NCBI GenBank assembly: GCA_016648135.1
Contig: JADDOH010003974.1
Span: forward strand, 1-64,000
Origin: Agrypnia vestita
Taxonomy: Eukaryota > Arthropoda > Insecta > Trichoptera > Phryganeidae
DNA: 64,000 nt
Reading direction: 5' to 3'
A program made the position numbers and the translations under genes. Positions 11,270 through 23,347 of the stretch are shown here, one piece after another. Under the pieces are notes generated by a model, which was not told the DNA's origin, did no database searches, and saw nothing but the letters and a program-made list of their open reading frames with translations. The first letter of the stretch is position 1, and each line of letters opens with the position of its first letter.

Positions 11270-11853
11270 TTTTTTACTCTCGCTATAGCTGTATTCAATA
11301 ATATTCAATTCAATTCAATTTATTTGATAATACAAATTACAAACAAAATGTTTAAGGCATACATAAGTATATATGAAAATAAAAATATTTAATAAATTAA
11401 AAATAACATAAAATCTGGTCAAAGGTGTAGGAGAATCCCGCTCCGGAAAACCCCCTCAGACACATGGAATATATCAATACACAAAGGGATTTTGTTCAGC
11501 ATAGCTGTGGCTCTTCCAACAGGCATTACCATCGGCAGGTTGGTCCTGTATATTGGAATGTGAAACAATCTATGCTGACGATGTCTAATGTAATTATCAG
11601 GAGCACACAAACCAATGCTCCGCATAATTTCAGGATTATCGATCATACCGCGCAACAATCGATAAAAATGTGTAATGAAATACTCATCCCTTCTGGCCTC
11701 TAGACTATTGTAGCCAAGCATACCCTGGAGAAACTCGGTTGGGTAAAGCCAAGGATAATGCCCGTACTCTCTCATGTAGAGATATCTCAGAAACTTCTTT
11801 TGGACTTTCTCCACCATAAGAGAGTACTTGCCCTCATGTGGTCCCCAGATCAT
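11270..11853 (-). pseudogene. LINE (Jockey-like) ORF2 C-terminus with 3' tail
   Basis: An open frame at 11419-11853 (144 codons) covers the end of a non-LTR retrotransposon ORF2. It has Ile-Trp-Gly-Pro, a Val-Gln-Lys-Lys-Phe-x-Arg-x-Leu-Tyr segment, Leu-Glu-Ala-Arg-Arg-Asp, and a terminal Asp-Ile-Phe ending. On the 3' side comes an AT-rich UTR ending in AATAAATTGAATTGAATTGA (about 11303-11322), a simple-repeat tail typical of LINE insertion. It is 5'-truncated. Confidence 0.65.
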
Positions 11854-11859
11854 CGAGCC

Positions 11860-12470
11860 ACTCTCGAGTCTACTCCGAGGAGTAAAGAGTTCTCAGTATC
11901 TTCTTTTTCGTATCGGTATTTTATACTCATATGTTTAATTAATTGATTAATTTAATCGTGTTATATTTATAGTATTTTTTCTCACTATATAGCTGCTCAC
12001 CTCGGCACAGGTTCATCCTAGTGAGACGAGTGGCTCTTTGTCTAACCAACGTGTTTTGATTTCAAGATAAATAAATAAATAAAAATAAAATGATCCACAA
12101 AAGTGGTGCCTGCTTACATCAGCCCGTGGCGCATGGCGGACCGAAATGTTGGTAAAGCCCGCTGACGCGCCGCTCGGCTCACCTTGACCATTTTTTCTTA
12201 AATACATAATAATTTTGAAGGAGCTCATCGGTTATATTTACTCGTACGTTTCCTTTTCAAGGCTGTGTTGATGTTATCGGTACTGAAATACTTCCCGGCT
12301 TTTACTTCCTACTCTCCGCGCAGCTGTGAGATGGAACCATTTCGGTACAGACAGACGGTTATAATTATATTTATTTAGTAAATATTCAAAATAATAATTT
12401 CGTTGTCTGTCTGTCCATAACTTCGTGTAACGTCCGTTATTTCGTTCGAATTCACGTTTAAAAAAAACAA
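11860..12470. other. Mixed LINE tails, no gene
   Basis: Around 11990-12090 the plus strand ends in (AAAT)n after a non-coding 3' UTR-like stretch, as in a LINE 3' end. At 12385-12440 a CGTTGTCTGTCTGTC segment with AACGTCCGTTA belongs to the dispersed repeat seen fully at 59878-60215. Confidence 0.4.
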
Positions 12471-12474
12471 ATTA

Positions 12475-12562
12475 AACGGCCGTAGATGGGGCTTGAACTC
12501 CAGGCCAGCAAACCCGAACTGGCCGCTTAATGCATATTGCTACCGTCGCCTCTCCGAGATAC
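12475..12562 (-). repeat. tRNA-like SINE head
   Basis: The minus strand has a long anticodon-arm-like hairpin (GGCCAGTTCGGGTTTGCTGGCC, split by its loop) followed by a B-box-like GAGTTCAAGCCCC. The A-box is poor and there is no acceptor pairing, so it is not a functional tRNA. Confidence 0.4.
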
Positions 12563-12774
12563 TTTAAATATATACTAGGGCTTAGCAAAGACGCGAACCA
12601 ATGTTCTCTCATTTATGACGGGTTACAGCTAGTATAGTTACGGCGGCGAGAGGTCTACACCAACGCCGTGATAGGGCGCTCTCCTAATGACACTGAATAA
12701 GACTCCAGGGAACGTCGAGTTTTGCTTCTCAGTAAAATATACGGTTCGTTTAAAATCTCCGTTTTATTTAACAC

Positions 12775-13035
12775 GTAAATAGTAATAAATTTTCTGAATT
12801 CGCAAATCACATCACGGATAATAATCATTATTTTCATTCATGTATTATTAAACTACTTCATCCTGGCGTGCGTAAAGGTACTAAAATGAATAATTTTAAA
12901 TAGTTAGAAATTAAAATGAAATTGAACTCGGGCCATAATTTTCTATTATTATCAATATTACTTTCACGTCTTTTATCAGTATTGCCACTACAACCATCTT
13001 TAAAATTATAACTACGGTCTCTTTGTCACCTTATT
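12775..13035 (+). pseudogene. Penelope-like GIY-YIG remnant (second copy)
   Basis: Nucleotide similarity to 8930-9195 extends over about 250 bp. The plus frame reads Ser-Glu-Phe-Ala-Asn-His-Ile, Asn-Asn-His, then Leu-Leu-His-Pro-Gly-Val-Arg-Lys-Gly, with one internal stop. The YIG half is missing, so this copy is 5'-truncated. Confidence 0.6.
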
Positions 13036-16000
13036 AACCTGATAACCTAATTAACCTCTGAACCTGCCTCTGATGTCTGCGACCAATGGCTCCCTTCAAG
13101 AAGCCGAATGCTGCGCAGGAACCCTGCCGACGATGGCGCTGGTGGTGGTCTGCCTGTGGTGTCATGGCTATCAGCGAACAAGACTGGTCTGCCAAGAGCG
13201 TAGTAAAGAAGAAGTGATCATTTATTTTAGAAGCAATCAAAAGGGCTCTCAACCGCTAGCTTCCTGCCGGTCGGTAAGCGCTGGTCTATTGGAGTATTGT
13301 GCAAATGTGCATAATGATCCGTTTTTATGACAAAACGTAAAAAATAACGTACTTTTACATGTTCGTTCCTTATAAAAAGTATGCAAAAGATGGTAAGATC
13401 ATGTATCGTGGGGCGAGGGTGGGGTACAGAGGGAGGTGGAAATTTCGTCTATGGCCCGAATACAGAGAAAAAAATTAATCACTTCCTTGTAAAAAATCAC
13501 CCAATTTCTGCCTATATTTACATTAACAAAGATTATTTTATAAATAAATCTCACCCCTTAGACTGTATAAGTGTTAGACATAGAACAAAGGGACAAATAA
13601 AGATACCAACTTTAAGAACCACCATGGCACAACATCATTATTGCATACTTGGGAGTTAAATGGTACAATACATTGCTGTTGCAAAACTAATTTCAAGAAA
13701 GGAACATTCCAAAATACGAACAGTTTAAGAAAGAAGTCAAATCCTTGATTTTGGACAACGATGTATTGTAACATTGCCCACATGTCTCAAACGGTTTCTG
13801 CATAAAAAAATACTACTTCTTAATGGTTTCTGCTTTATACTTTAATTTGGCTTGTAAATACTCCTCCCACAATCTCGAGCTTTGGCTCATATTAGGGCGA
13901 GTATAATGTCTTTAAAATGTTATAACATTGAATCAATTTGTTATAAAAAACATTCTTATGTATCTACTGTATAAATAAATATGATAAATCAAATAAATTT
14001 CAGGCTCACATGTTGATTACCCCTTAAACAAATTATTGTTTTGCACAAAAAGTGGTCCATTAATGCACCGTGTATTGAAAAATATCATTTTCTATGTGAT
14101 AATTTTGAGCGGTTCAAGGTGCTAATTTTTCAAGAGTTGTGGAGTTCGACCTTATTATGCCAGCGAGTTCATCAGTGCACGTAACGCCAATTTTGTCGGG
14201 GTTAATTACTTGCATAGCGTTTTAACACGTAATTTTTTAACATCTAAATATAAATATAAAATAATACTTCCTATAACGTCCGTTACTTTTTATATAAAAT
14301 AAATATTTTTTATTACCTATTTTATTTTATTATTATTTGTTCACACAAAATATATTCAGAATATAATTTGGCGATTTATCACTTGGGATAGGCCTGTTCT
14401 AGGTAAACCGCCTCAAATTTTAAAGTATTTTCTGCAGTTTATATAGAAAAAAAGGAGAAAGAAAAAATAATAAAGCAAGATATAATAACTGTACTAATCA
14501 CCTTGTCCTAAATGACTATCCATTAGGGTCATTCTGACCTGTCGATAGTTTTTAAATTAAAAAAAAAAAAAAGATAGTCATTATAAAAGACAACGTAATA
14601 TAAAAACATAAAAAGCATAAATGAATATATGATAAAATCGAAAAGGATATGCAATTCCGGAAACCACTAAAAGTTAGGAATAAGTAATAAAGTTACAATG
14701 TAGATTGATTTTAGACCAATTTGTTATATAGCCATCGTAAAAACTCTTCCCCTTGTTCTCTCATTCATTCAACCAATTTTTTTATTTATTTTAATAAATA
14801 AATAAATAAATAAATACTTATTCTTTAGGACCCGGCAGGTAACATAGACCCAATATATAGTCAATACTTAATGATTTAAAGGTAAAATGTGCAGTGCAAA
14901 TTACCTACTGCCTACTTGACTATATTTGGGCGTAAGTTTTGTATTTCACAAGCTCTTGCTTGTGTTATTAAAATGTCATTACAATTTTATTGAGTTGTGG
15001 TAGTTTTCAGGAGAGGAAGAGGGTGGTACTAACGTCATGTGTCAGACGTCAATCAATATTTTCAATTATTAATTCACGGAATTCGAAATAATTACTTCAG
15101 AGAATTGGCAACACTAAACTAAGTATTTTCAATAAATAATGATACTTTAAAATAATGATACCTTATAAGGATAAAGTTATAAATAATTAAGCGTTGGTTT
15201 TATAATTTACGCGGTCTTAAAATAATATTAAGCACCGCCCAAAATAAACATGTTTTTTAAAGATGACTAAGTATAAAAAAAAAACTTAAATCACTTTTCT
15301 TGTCATATAAATCAAATTAAATAAGAAGTGGATTCCGTGTAAACATGTATGAATCTAATTGATATTATTTGTATATGTCTTCTTGTGTCGTCTCCCATAC
15401 CATGGAATAAATCAATACCTATATGTCTAAAAAAATTATACATTTAGGGTTGACACCACCTTGACATTTTCAAAATATTTTTTTATATAGCTTGAAGTTT
15501 TAAGAATAATTTAAGTCATAAATCATTCAAAAATTCCAAAAATTGGCTGAATTATAAAAATTTAAACCCAGTGTTGTAGGTGAATTTTTAAACGAATTTC
15601 ATTAGGTATGCTATTGCATTTTTCTCGAAACGCACTTTATCAGAGAAAATATCTCAAAAGCTGTTTAGCTGATTTTATTCAAAATTTGCATAACATATAT
15701 TACTAAAAACATTGTCTACGATTTAGCATAGGATTTTTTTGATAAGACGTGTCGTTTGTTTACTATGATTTTTTAGGAAAATTGCACCAAAAAATTTTTT
15801 TTTTCATTATGCTACATCATAGACATAACATCATTTAACAAGAAAATATTTTTTTTCTCTTTTCACTCAAACCTACTAGAAAAACCTACTAGAGGAGCCA
15901 GCGACCGCCAGACTTACGTTATAGTATTAAACCTGAAATATTTTCTGTGGATGTACACAATAATAGGTTTGGATATTATGACATTTGAGTTCGGCGGATT

Positions 16001-17282
16001 TTGGCAGATAACTGGTAATACAGGTACAAAAAAAGAGTAAGTAAAACCTTAAAATAAAAGGTGTTTGGTAATATTGTTAAATAGTGGCCCGAATAAAATT
16101 CAGATTTAATTCAAATTCAGAAATAACGTAAACAATATGATTATGAGTTTCAACGCGTCTGGCGTGTTTTTTTTATAAACGATGATAATTTTCCATGAAA
16201 ATCGGAAATAATATTCGCTGGTCCGCCATTTGTTTTTTTTTAGATATTGAAATTCCCCTACGTGATACTGTAAACCTACATGTCTAATTACTACATATAT
16301 TTATATTTTATTTTTCTGACCGTATGGCTCGGAGTGTCCTCTTGGAAGCAGCGTACACCGCAAACTACACTTTAGATTAGAGTACAAAAAGTTGTATAAT
16401 GTATGTATATAAATATTGACTATGAGTATTAATAAAAAAAATTCCATGTATCGTTAGGTTGAAAAAAATACGAAAAATACACCCTCGTACCACGCACGAA
16501 CCGTGGTGCAGGGCCTTAAGTTGAAAAAAATTTAAATTTGAATCTTAATAAATAAAAAAAAACGAGCGAGCCTTACAGTAGTCGCATATAATGTGTGACA
16601 TTTGACATCTCACAATTATGTATTTATTTATTATTGCATTTTGCCGCATTAGGTAGGTACCGTATATCTACACACGCATTTTGTTTAGAAATGTGTTTGG
16701 TCAATTATATGTTTGTATTTATTTTCATAGATGGCGGTAGTGTGCCGCCATACATATTGTATGAAAACTTTGAATAAATATTTAAAAATAATCACATAAA
16801 TTACATAAAATTTGAGAATGTAAATCATTAAGGGTAGTTATTTTTTACATGAATGTAAAAAGAGTATTTATTGGATAGTTTCGAAGATTTGAGCCAAAAT
16901 ATATCAAAGTTACAACATCCCCACGCAACGTTTATACAAAATCAGAAGCATCGCCTGGTAGTGTGCGTCTTCGCTGTGATGGCACTTGCTGAACATTGAT
17001 TTGTTTGTACACGATGATTTTTTGTCCATTGCGCGTGCTCCACGCGCTCATTGGTTAAGTGAAATTGCGCGCGTCTTATTTCCTGTTACGCATTTCCGTC
17101 CTTTTTCACGAAATCACTGCCACAGATTGCAGGAAAGCGAGAGGAAAGATGTTACACATCAAAAAAAGACATGTGCGGCCCGAACCTTATCTGCACCTGA
17201 AGTACAGTTTATAACTTTGAATGATGAGTAAGTAGGCTTATATATTTTTGAGGCTTGAAAGTCGCTTCATCACACACGTAAC
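13036..17282. other. Long intergenic stretch, no supported gene
   Basis: Several short frames exist (13034-13330, 13381-13783, 16595-16777, 16986-17231), none with a recognisable domain. A weak fold-back lies at about 14848-14938 (CAATATATAGTCAA against TTGACTATATTTGG), a distant relative of the elements at 9356 and 23348. The rest is AT-rich and featureless to me. Confidence 0.45.
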
Positions 17283-18054
17283 TAGGGTTGCCACCTTTTT
17301 TTTTGTGCAAATAAAGTACATTGGTTATTAAAGGTAGAAAAAAAGTATGTTGTATCAAAATAAAGTACGATTTATTTTACTTTATTATTTTGCTTAAAAA
17401 CATATTTTTCATTACTTTTAGCTACTTTTAACAAATAATTATCAGTACTTAACAATTGGATAGCATGTTTGCAGCCTACATAATTTGAGTTAAAGTATAT
17501 AAGTCATTCATTTTTATCAGATTTCTTTCGTTTCGCCATTTGCTATTCATCACAGAAAAAACTATTAAATCTAATAATCGTATTTTAATTGCACTCAATC
17601 AGCCTTACATAAAACAAACAAGAAATTTTTATAATGACATTGACTATGTTGACATTTGAGGTTAGGTTGCATTCAAAACGAGCGTTTATGTGGCGACCGC
17701 CACAGGGTATATCGTCAATTATCGAACCTATTCGACAACAATCGATAACGTCATCATCCCCGGTAACTCTCTCGTTCCGTTTTACGCAAAAATTTCTACG
17801 ATCAACTTTTTTTTGTATGTTATAAGTAAAATGAATCCCAGAGAAATCAAATCATGCAAAATAAAGTATTTTCGTGTACTTTATTGTTCTCATAAAGTAT
17901 AGAGTATAATTACCCGAAATAACGTACAATACTTTATAATAATAAATAAATAAATAATAAATAAATATAACTTTATTCCAGAATGTTGTGGAGGTTCGTG
18001 CAATCCCACACATTCCATATAAAAGTAGATAATAAAGTACGGGTGGCAACCCTA
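17283..18054. mobile_element. hAT-like non-autonomous element, TAGGGTTGCCACC ends
   Basis: Terminal inverted repeats TAGGGTTGCCACC and GGTGGCAACCCTA bound 772 bp. The flanks are an exact 8-bp duplication CACGTAAC (17275-17282 and 18055-18062), the hallmark of hAT transposition. No transposase is encoded. Inside, near 17940-18030, is a LINE-tail-like segment that also occurs at 59790-59865. Confidence 0.85.
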
Positions 18055-18082
18055 CACGTAACTTAAGTGGCAAGGTTCCCAC

Positions 18083-18938
18083 TAGGGATGGGTCATCGAC
18101 GTATTTACCGTCGACGAAACGAGACCGTCCACGTCCATCCATCGACGAGACGATCAACTAGTTGAATTCGTCAACTAGTTGACGCGTCAACTTCGTTACG
18201 CGGACGTCGCGGACGTTCTATCTAAACATGGGGATGATGGTCAACTGTCTACGGTTCAACGCGACGCTTCTCGACGGCTCAACCGTTGGCTATTTTTATG
18301 ACGTTAATTTTTAAAATTTAAAGAAGTTCGAAGGAATATAGTTTCGGGGAAAGTAAAACCGCTACTTGTGCTTATATGTAAAAAGAAATATTTTATTATT
18401 TATTTTTTTACGCACATTATAGGCTTTTACATATTGTTTTATATACTTCTTTCTATATATAACAAAGAAAGAAGTAGGTATACACAGCAATATCAGGTGT
18501 TAACAGTAAAATATAAATATAAACTACATATATAAGCAGTGAAAGTATTGGGTATAAGCATTAAAATGTGAATAAATAAAATGGAAGGAAACAATGATTT
18601 TGCGTAATAAAGGCACCAGTTATGAGGTGCGGTAAAAAATACTTGTATAATAAATGAGCAATATAATAAATACTTGTATAATAAATGAGCAATATATAAT
18701 AAATAGGCAGTTATGAGGTGCGGTAAAAAATACTTGTATAATACGCAATGCAAAGCAACGAGCTCTCGCTCGTTGCTTTGCATTGCGTTAATCTCGAATC
18801 GTCCACCGACCAAGGCGGCGTCCGCTGTCCACCGTCTACGAATTCAACTAGTCCATGCGATAAACGTAAACGGTCGACGCGTCGATGCAACGTCAACGGT
18901 TGATTTCAACTAGTCCGTCCATTCAACGCCCATCCCTA
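18083..18938. mobile_element. hAT-like MITE, TAGGGATGGG ends, TSD GTTCCCAC
   Basis: TAGGGATGGG at the left and CCCATCCCTA at the right bound 856 bp, with an exact 8-bp duplication GTTCCCAC at 18075-18082 and 18939-18946. Interior CGTCGAC-rich ends match the copies at 55108-56251 and 44537-45537. The middle carries a LINE-tail-like insert near 18405, a local tandem duplication (18610-18745) and a perfect 21-bp hairpin (18743-18788). It is non-coding. Confidence 0.85.
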
Positions 18939-19132
18939 GTTCCCACACTCGCATAGTTGCGAAGCGTCGTAATGTTATACAACAAATTGAACGTGGCTTA
19001 GGCAAATTTGATTAGTCAAAGTTTGATATGGCAATAATGGATGATTGATATGCACTTCACAAACGACAGTGACAACATAATGCGTCTTTCCCAAGCACCC
19101 GTAAAACCCCGCATTTACTGGTTAGCGGGAAA

Positions 19133-19167
19133 CCCCGAGTTTTCCGTAACAAACGGAAAACTCGGGG
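19133..19167. other. Perfect 15-bp GC-rich hairpin
   Basis: CCCCGAGTTTTCCGT (19133-19147) pairs without mismatch with ACGGAAAACTCGGGG (19153-19167) across a 5-nt loop. It lies in otherwise AT-rich DNA. No element boundary or gene is evident beside it. Confidence 0.6.
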
Positions 19168-19169
19168 TG

Positions 19170-20620
19170 TACGGAATGATTAAAAATGCTTGGTTTTAAA
19201 GTATTTTTAATTAAACATTAGGCGGCATTAGTATTTTTAATTAAACATTACACTAATTATGAAGTAAAACTTACAATTCCACGTATTTCTTTATTAAATA
19301 ATATAGAATAGTCAGGCCAAGAAGTAATTGACCTTAGTTTCGTAAATAACATGTGTTTTGTCTTTGCCTCAATTACTTATTATGTCACAGTTTTGGGGAA
19401 TACATTTATTTAATAAATAAAAAATCCTCCTTTGAAATGTCAAAGTTTTTAAAGTTATCTTCTTTTGGGGCAATTAGGGGAAATTTTTTATTGTAACAGC
19501 ATGTAGTGGAAAGTCGTGTAGCGGAAAGTAGCATGGAGCGAGAATGCTAGATCATGAATTTATTCGTTTGAAATGAACGTTCCAGTAATATGAATAATGT
19601 ATTGTCGGCCATCTTGAATCGAATGCCAATCACAAAGATGCTCAATTCAAAAACCGACGAATGATTGGTTATTGAATTGATTATTATTACCTACAACTGT
19701 TTATTGAATTACGATTTTAGGTGTGCATGTTATCGTCGATACTTTTGCAAATACGACGTACCTAATTGTCAGATATTAATTTTTAAAACACATAATACAT
19801 TAATTTATTCGACATTCGATACAGCTGTCAAAGTTGTATAGTTTCGAAACTTTTGAATATGAAAGGCTGAAAATCGATAAAACATGAAAGTGGGTAGGTA
19901 GGTACTTAAACGTATTTTGAGAATGCCCATGTCTTGTGATTCGTCACATAATATGTCTGCGATGCTGCGTCGTGAGACGTCGATTCGAAGACATTTATCT
20001 CTAATTTTCGCTATCACAAATCAATACTTACATTTGTACCACTTCAAAAATAAATGTTCCTCTTGCCTGGCTGTCTGCGCCGCTCCGCGGTCTATAATAG
20101 CTGCTGCGCGGCTATCGATTGCTATTTGCTTCCTACTTGACAGTGTGATTGGCAATGGTGGTCGCTTTGCGACTGGTAATGACCGCTGCGCGGCCATTGG
20201 TGTCTAAAATCGCCTGTCGTCAATGGTAGATGCCAATTGCCGGCCCAAATTTTTTTTTTTGTATTTCTCAACACAATACACGTCACATTTTAAAAAGGAT
20301 ATTCTAGCAGTAGGTACATTTAAAGAAAAATCTATCAAATACAATTTGTAAAACAATAATGGTAAGTCGCACAAAATCGATATACTAATTTTGCATTTTT
20401 GGTTTTTGAGGACAACTTTCCTGTAATTAAATATTTATTCTTTATGCTATATGTCCTTAGATTTTTGATGCTCTAGAAAAATGAAAATATAGATACACGA
20501 TATCCGAAAAACGACATTTGAAATGCGACGTTCTAACCTGATAGACATGAATACAACAGATAACCAATATATCATATACAATGTATGTACTGCACGCGTT
20601 CCCATAATATAAAGTCCGAT
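19170..20620. other. Intergenic DNA, no supported gene
   Basis: There is a duplicated GTATTTTTAATTAAACATTA at 19201-19250 and otherwise short uninformative frames. The two antiparallel frames near 19805-20207 lack any domain. Confidence 0.45.
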
Positions 20621-20624
20621 TAAA

Positions 20625-20992
20625 GAACACTTGAGGTGTTTAAGTAGAAATAATTATTCCGAATTTTCCAACCATCTTTTGGATATGGATCATTATTTTG
20701 ATATTAATAAGGGTTTACAAATTTTATATACAAATTATACAGAATCACAGTTTGATAAATTATAAATTTTGAAAAGTGTTGATAGTAAATTGAATATTAT
20801 AAATAACCAGGTTCATTTTAAATTTGTTCTCATGTTAGTAGGTAGTGTAGGTACTTCATTATTATTAATTTCCCATATATCATTTTTTTATATTTTGATT
20901 GTCTATACTTCGATTATTGATTTTTATTTTGTTAGTATACAATTGAATCCTTACGAAGAGGCCATGGGCTCTGAAACATGTTGATATTTTCA
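20625..20992 (+). pseudogene. Penelope-like element 3' end: GIY-YIG tail plus terminal motif
   Basis: The plus frame from about 20653 reads Ser-Glu-Phe-Ser-Asn-His-Leu, Asp-His-Tyr-Phe-Asp-Ile-Asn-Lys-Gly-Leu. After an in-frame stop near 20763 it continues Ile-Leu-Lys-Ser and Ile-Ile-Asn-Asn-Gln. This is the C-terminal part of the GIY-YIG endonuclease of Penelope-like retroelements. About 120 bp further on is a hammerhead-like motif (20941-20992), the expected order for the 3' end of such an element. The 5' part is missing. Confidence 0.7.
20941..20992 (+). ncRNA. Hammerhead-ribozyme-like motif (degenerate core)
   Basis: CTTACGA (20950-20956; consensus CTGANGA) is followed by stem II AGAGGCC/GGCTCT with an ATG loop. 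Then come GAAA (20973-20976), palindromic stem III ACATGT and GATATTTTCAAT, which pairs with ATTGAATC upstream. It is almost the same layout as 2841-2886. Two core bases are altered, so activity is unlikely. Confidence 0.6.
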
Positions 20993-20999
20993 ATATAAA

Positions 21000-22176
21000 A
21001 GCGGTGAAAACAATGTTTCTTTTTTATTAATTATATTTTAATAATGTCTCCACAAAATTATTTTGCTCTTTTTGAAGAAGTTGTTATAAGATAATCTAAC
21101 TACATCAAAGTGGTATCAATTATATTTATCATCTCCCTAGACATCTTATTACTGTATCGGTATACATTTTTAACCAATGTGTAAATATCTATTATCCCCA
21201 TCGCGCCAACGAAGTATAACTTCTACGGCGTGTACATGAATACACGCTTCTCCAATTTTTGATTACCTATATATTTACAAACGAAAATCGCCTCAATAAA
21301 CAAATAAAAGGAGGAACGCCGACCCAGTGCTCTGTATTCTTTCTGAGACAAGTGCAGTCAATTGAGGTTCACTTTCTTTGCTCTGCTTCATGTCCGGTAA
21401 ACAACTGGGTGATTGCAAAGTTTATCCGTTCCGTTGTGTTGATTTCAAGAACGTAACGTGTTACGTGAGAGAGGAATATGTTTATCGTCTTCCGGTCTTC
21501 GGCTCTGAACATTGCGTGATCCGTTTTTCCAGAATTTCCTCTCTAAATTTCTTTTTTTTATTATTGCCGGTGGGAAGTAAGCGATTGTTAATATTATAAT
21601 ATGTTCCTCGATTTCGTTGGGTATCTAAACTGTTCCTGTCGCTTTTAATTCGAAATTATGTATTTAAATTGAATATGTAACAGATCATTGAAGTGGGACT
21701 CATCGAAGACCCAGGGTTTTTCTATTTATTTATTTATTCAATTATTTATGGAAAAATAACAGTACAAATAAAAATCAGATTACACAGGAATATTAAATAG
21801 AACAGAGACCATCTTAGGTTTCCAAAGAATTAACAAGTTATGTATTAATATTTAACAACAATAACTTCACAATATACAAAAAACAAAGATTTAGATGAAG
21901 GACAAACCAAGTAAAGTCAAAGAATTAAAGGTAAATGAGGAATCGGAAAGTTCAAATCTAATTTGTAAAAAGAGGATGAGACAGGAAAAAAAAGAGCAAA
22001 AGAAATGCAGCATAAAGATATGTATGCGATACATCTGCATGTACATATACGAGGTCTAGACAAAGTAATGAAGCTATATTAAAAAAAAATTATGACTGAG
22101 GTGAATATTCAAGAGTATTAAAATCATAGATTGATGAGTTAAAGAGATCCAAGTCGCGAATATAGTGTTAAACAAA
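21000..22176. other. Intergenic DNA, no supported gene
   Basis: Short overlapping frames at 21259-21599 have no domain. There are TTTATTTATTTA and poly-A-like tracts near 21720-21760, possibly a LINE tail. Confidence 0.4.
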
Positions 22177-22316
22177 TTATTTATCATCTATGAGTAAAAG
22201 CTCCCATATCGGCCCTATTCTTTCGTCATCCAGGTTGGCATTTTTTAATGCTAAAGCGGTCTCGATTTTGCTTTTATTGACAAAGGCATGTACTGTGGTC
22301 GCTCTTAGTACGGTGG
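22177..22316 (-). CDS. Possible terminal coding exon, unknown protein
   Basis: On the minus strand a splice-acceptor-like TTTGTTAACAG precedes a 46-codon open stretch ending in TAA (22177-22179). Codon choice and composition look coding and differ from the AT-rich flanks. The peptide ends with an acidic and hydrophobic tail containing Trp-Glu-Leu-Leu-Leu and Asp-Asp-Lys. I do not recognise the family. It could be the last exon of a host gene whose earlier exons lie outside, a retrocopy fragment or a transposon ORF end. Confidence 0.3.
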
Positions 22317-22319
22317 CTG

Positions 22320-23125
22320 TTAACAAATTCTTATTTTTAGTATTAATTGATTAATTAATTTGGTTTTAAATTTCACAGAAATTTGTTCTGAAAAAATTGC
22401 AACTTCACAATAAGAATATGTTCTTGAATATAATACTCTTGAATATAATATTGAATATAATAATATAAATAAAACACGTTTTACAGTAAATAATTATAAA
22501 TAATAATATAAATAGAACATATTTAAGATAAATGCACAGTAGAAATGAACAATATATATAAACGATGATTATTACACAAGTAAATAGTAACAATTAGAGA
22601 CTAAGTCTAAGTAATTCATTAATTCGGGACATTCGGGTATGCTCCTACAACGAAAAATGTCTGCAAATTCCGAAAATTTGTTTCCACGGCGATGCATGCG
22701 TATTAACGGTGAATTTAATGCATAGTTATTCCTGTGGGTCTACAACTGCAAAAAGCCACAATTCTTATTTATTCTAAGTTAGAGAAACAGATTTTAACTA
22801 CTTCTAGGGATACTGTAGAGAGCAGAGACCGCTGTACTTGTTGAAGTTCAGATGAGGAATATGCTGCGCTCCATATTCCTTCCCATGAGGCGTGCAGCAG
22901 CATTAAGGAATCCCCTAAAATAGGTTGTATCTAACGGGGTCTTATATATTGAAATCTGGTAAAATTAGCTCAACCTTGAAACTACTGGTTTTAAAACATA
23001 ACACAATAATGTCATACCATTTTTTCCGTGTTTTTTTAAATCTGGCCATACACGAATGTAAATATGTATATGTAATGTATGCTGGCCAAATGCTACGTGG
23101 GCACTTGCCGCTCATTGAAATATCA
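22320..23125. other. AT-rich intergenic DNA
   Basis: An (AATATAAT)-like low-complexity run lies at 22430-22520. No gene or RNA is supported. Confidence 0.5.
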
Positions 23126-23347
23126 ACTAGAGATGGGTCGTTCATGAACGAACTTTTCTTTTTGAACAGTTCACTTTATTGAACGAATGAATTGTACACT
23201 TTGTGAACTACCGTATATTATAGTTCAGTTGTCGTAAATTAAAGGTTTTTCGGTGAAGGATGACTTTTGGTGGATATATGACTGATCTTAAATCGTTCCT
23301 CGAATCAGAAATATTTTTTTGATTGGATAAATAATGAACATACCTAA

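Noticed and set aside
14848..14938. Another fold-back MITE
   Set aside because: Arms are too diverged to fix ends or a target duplication; mentioned only as a possible relative.
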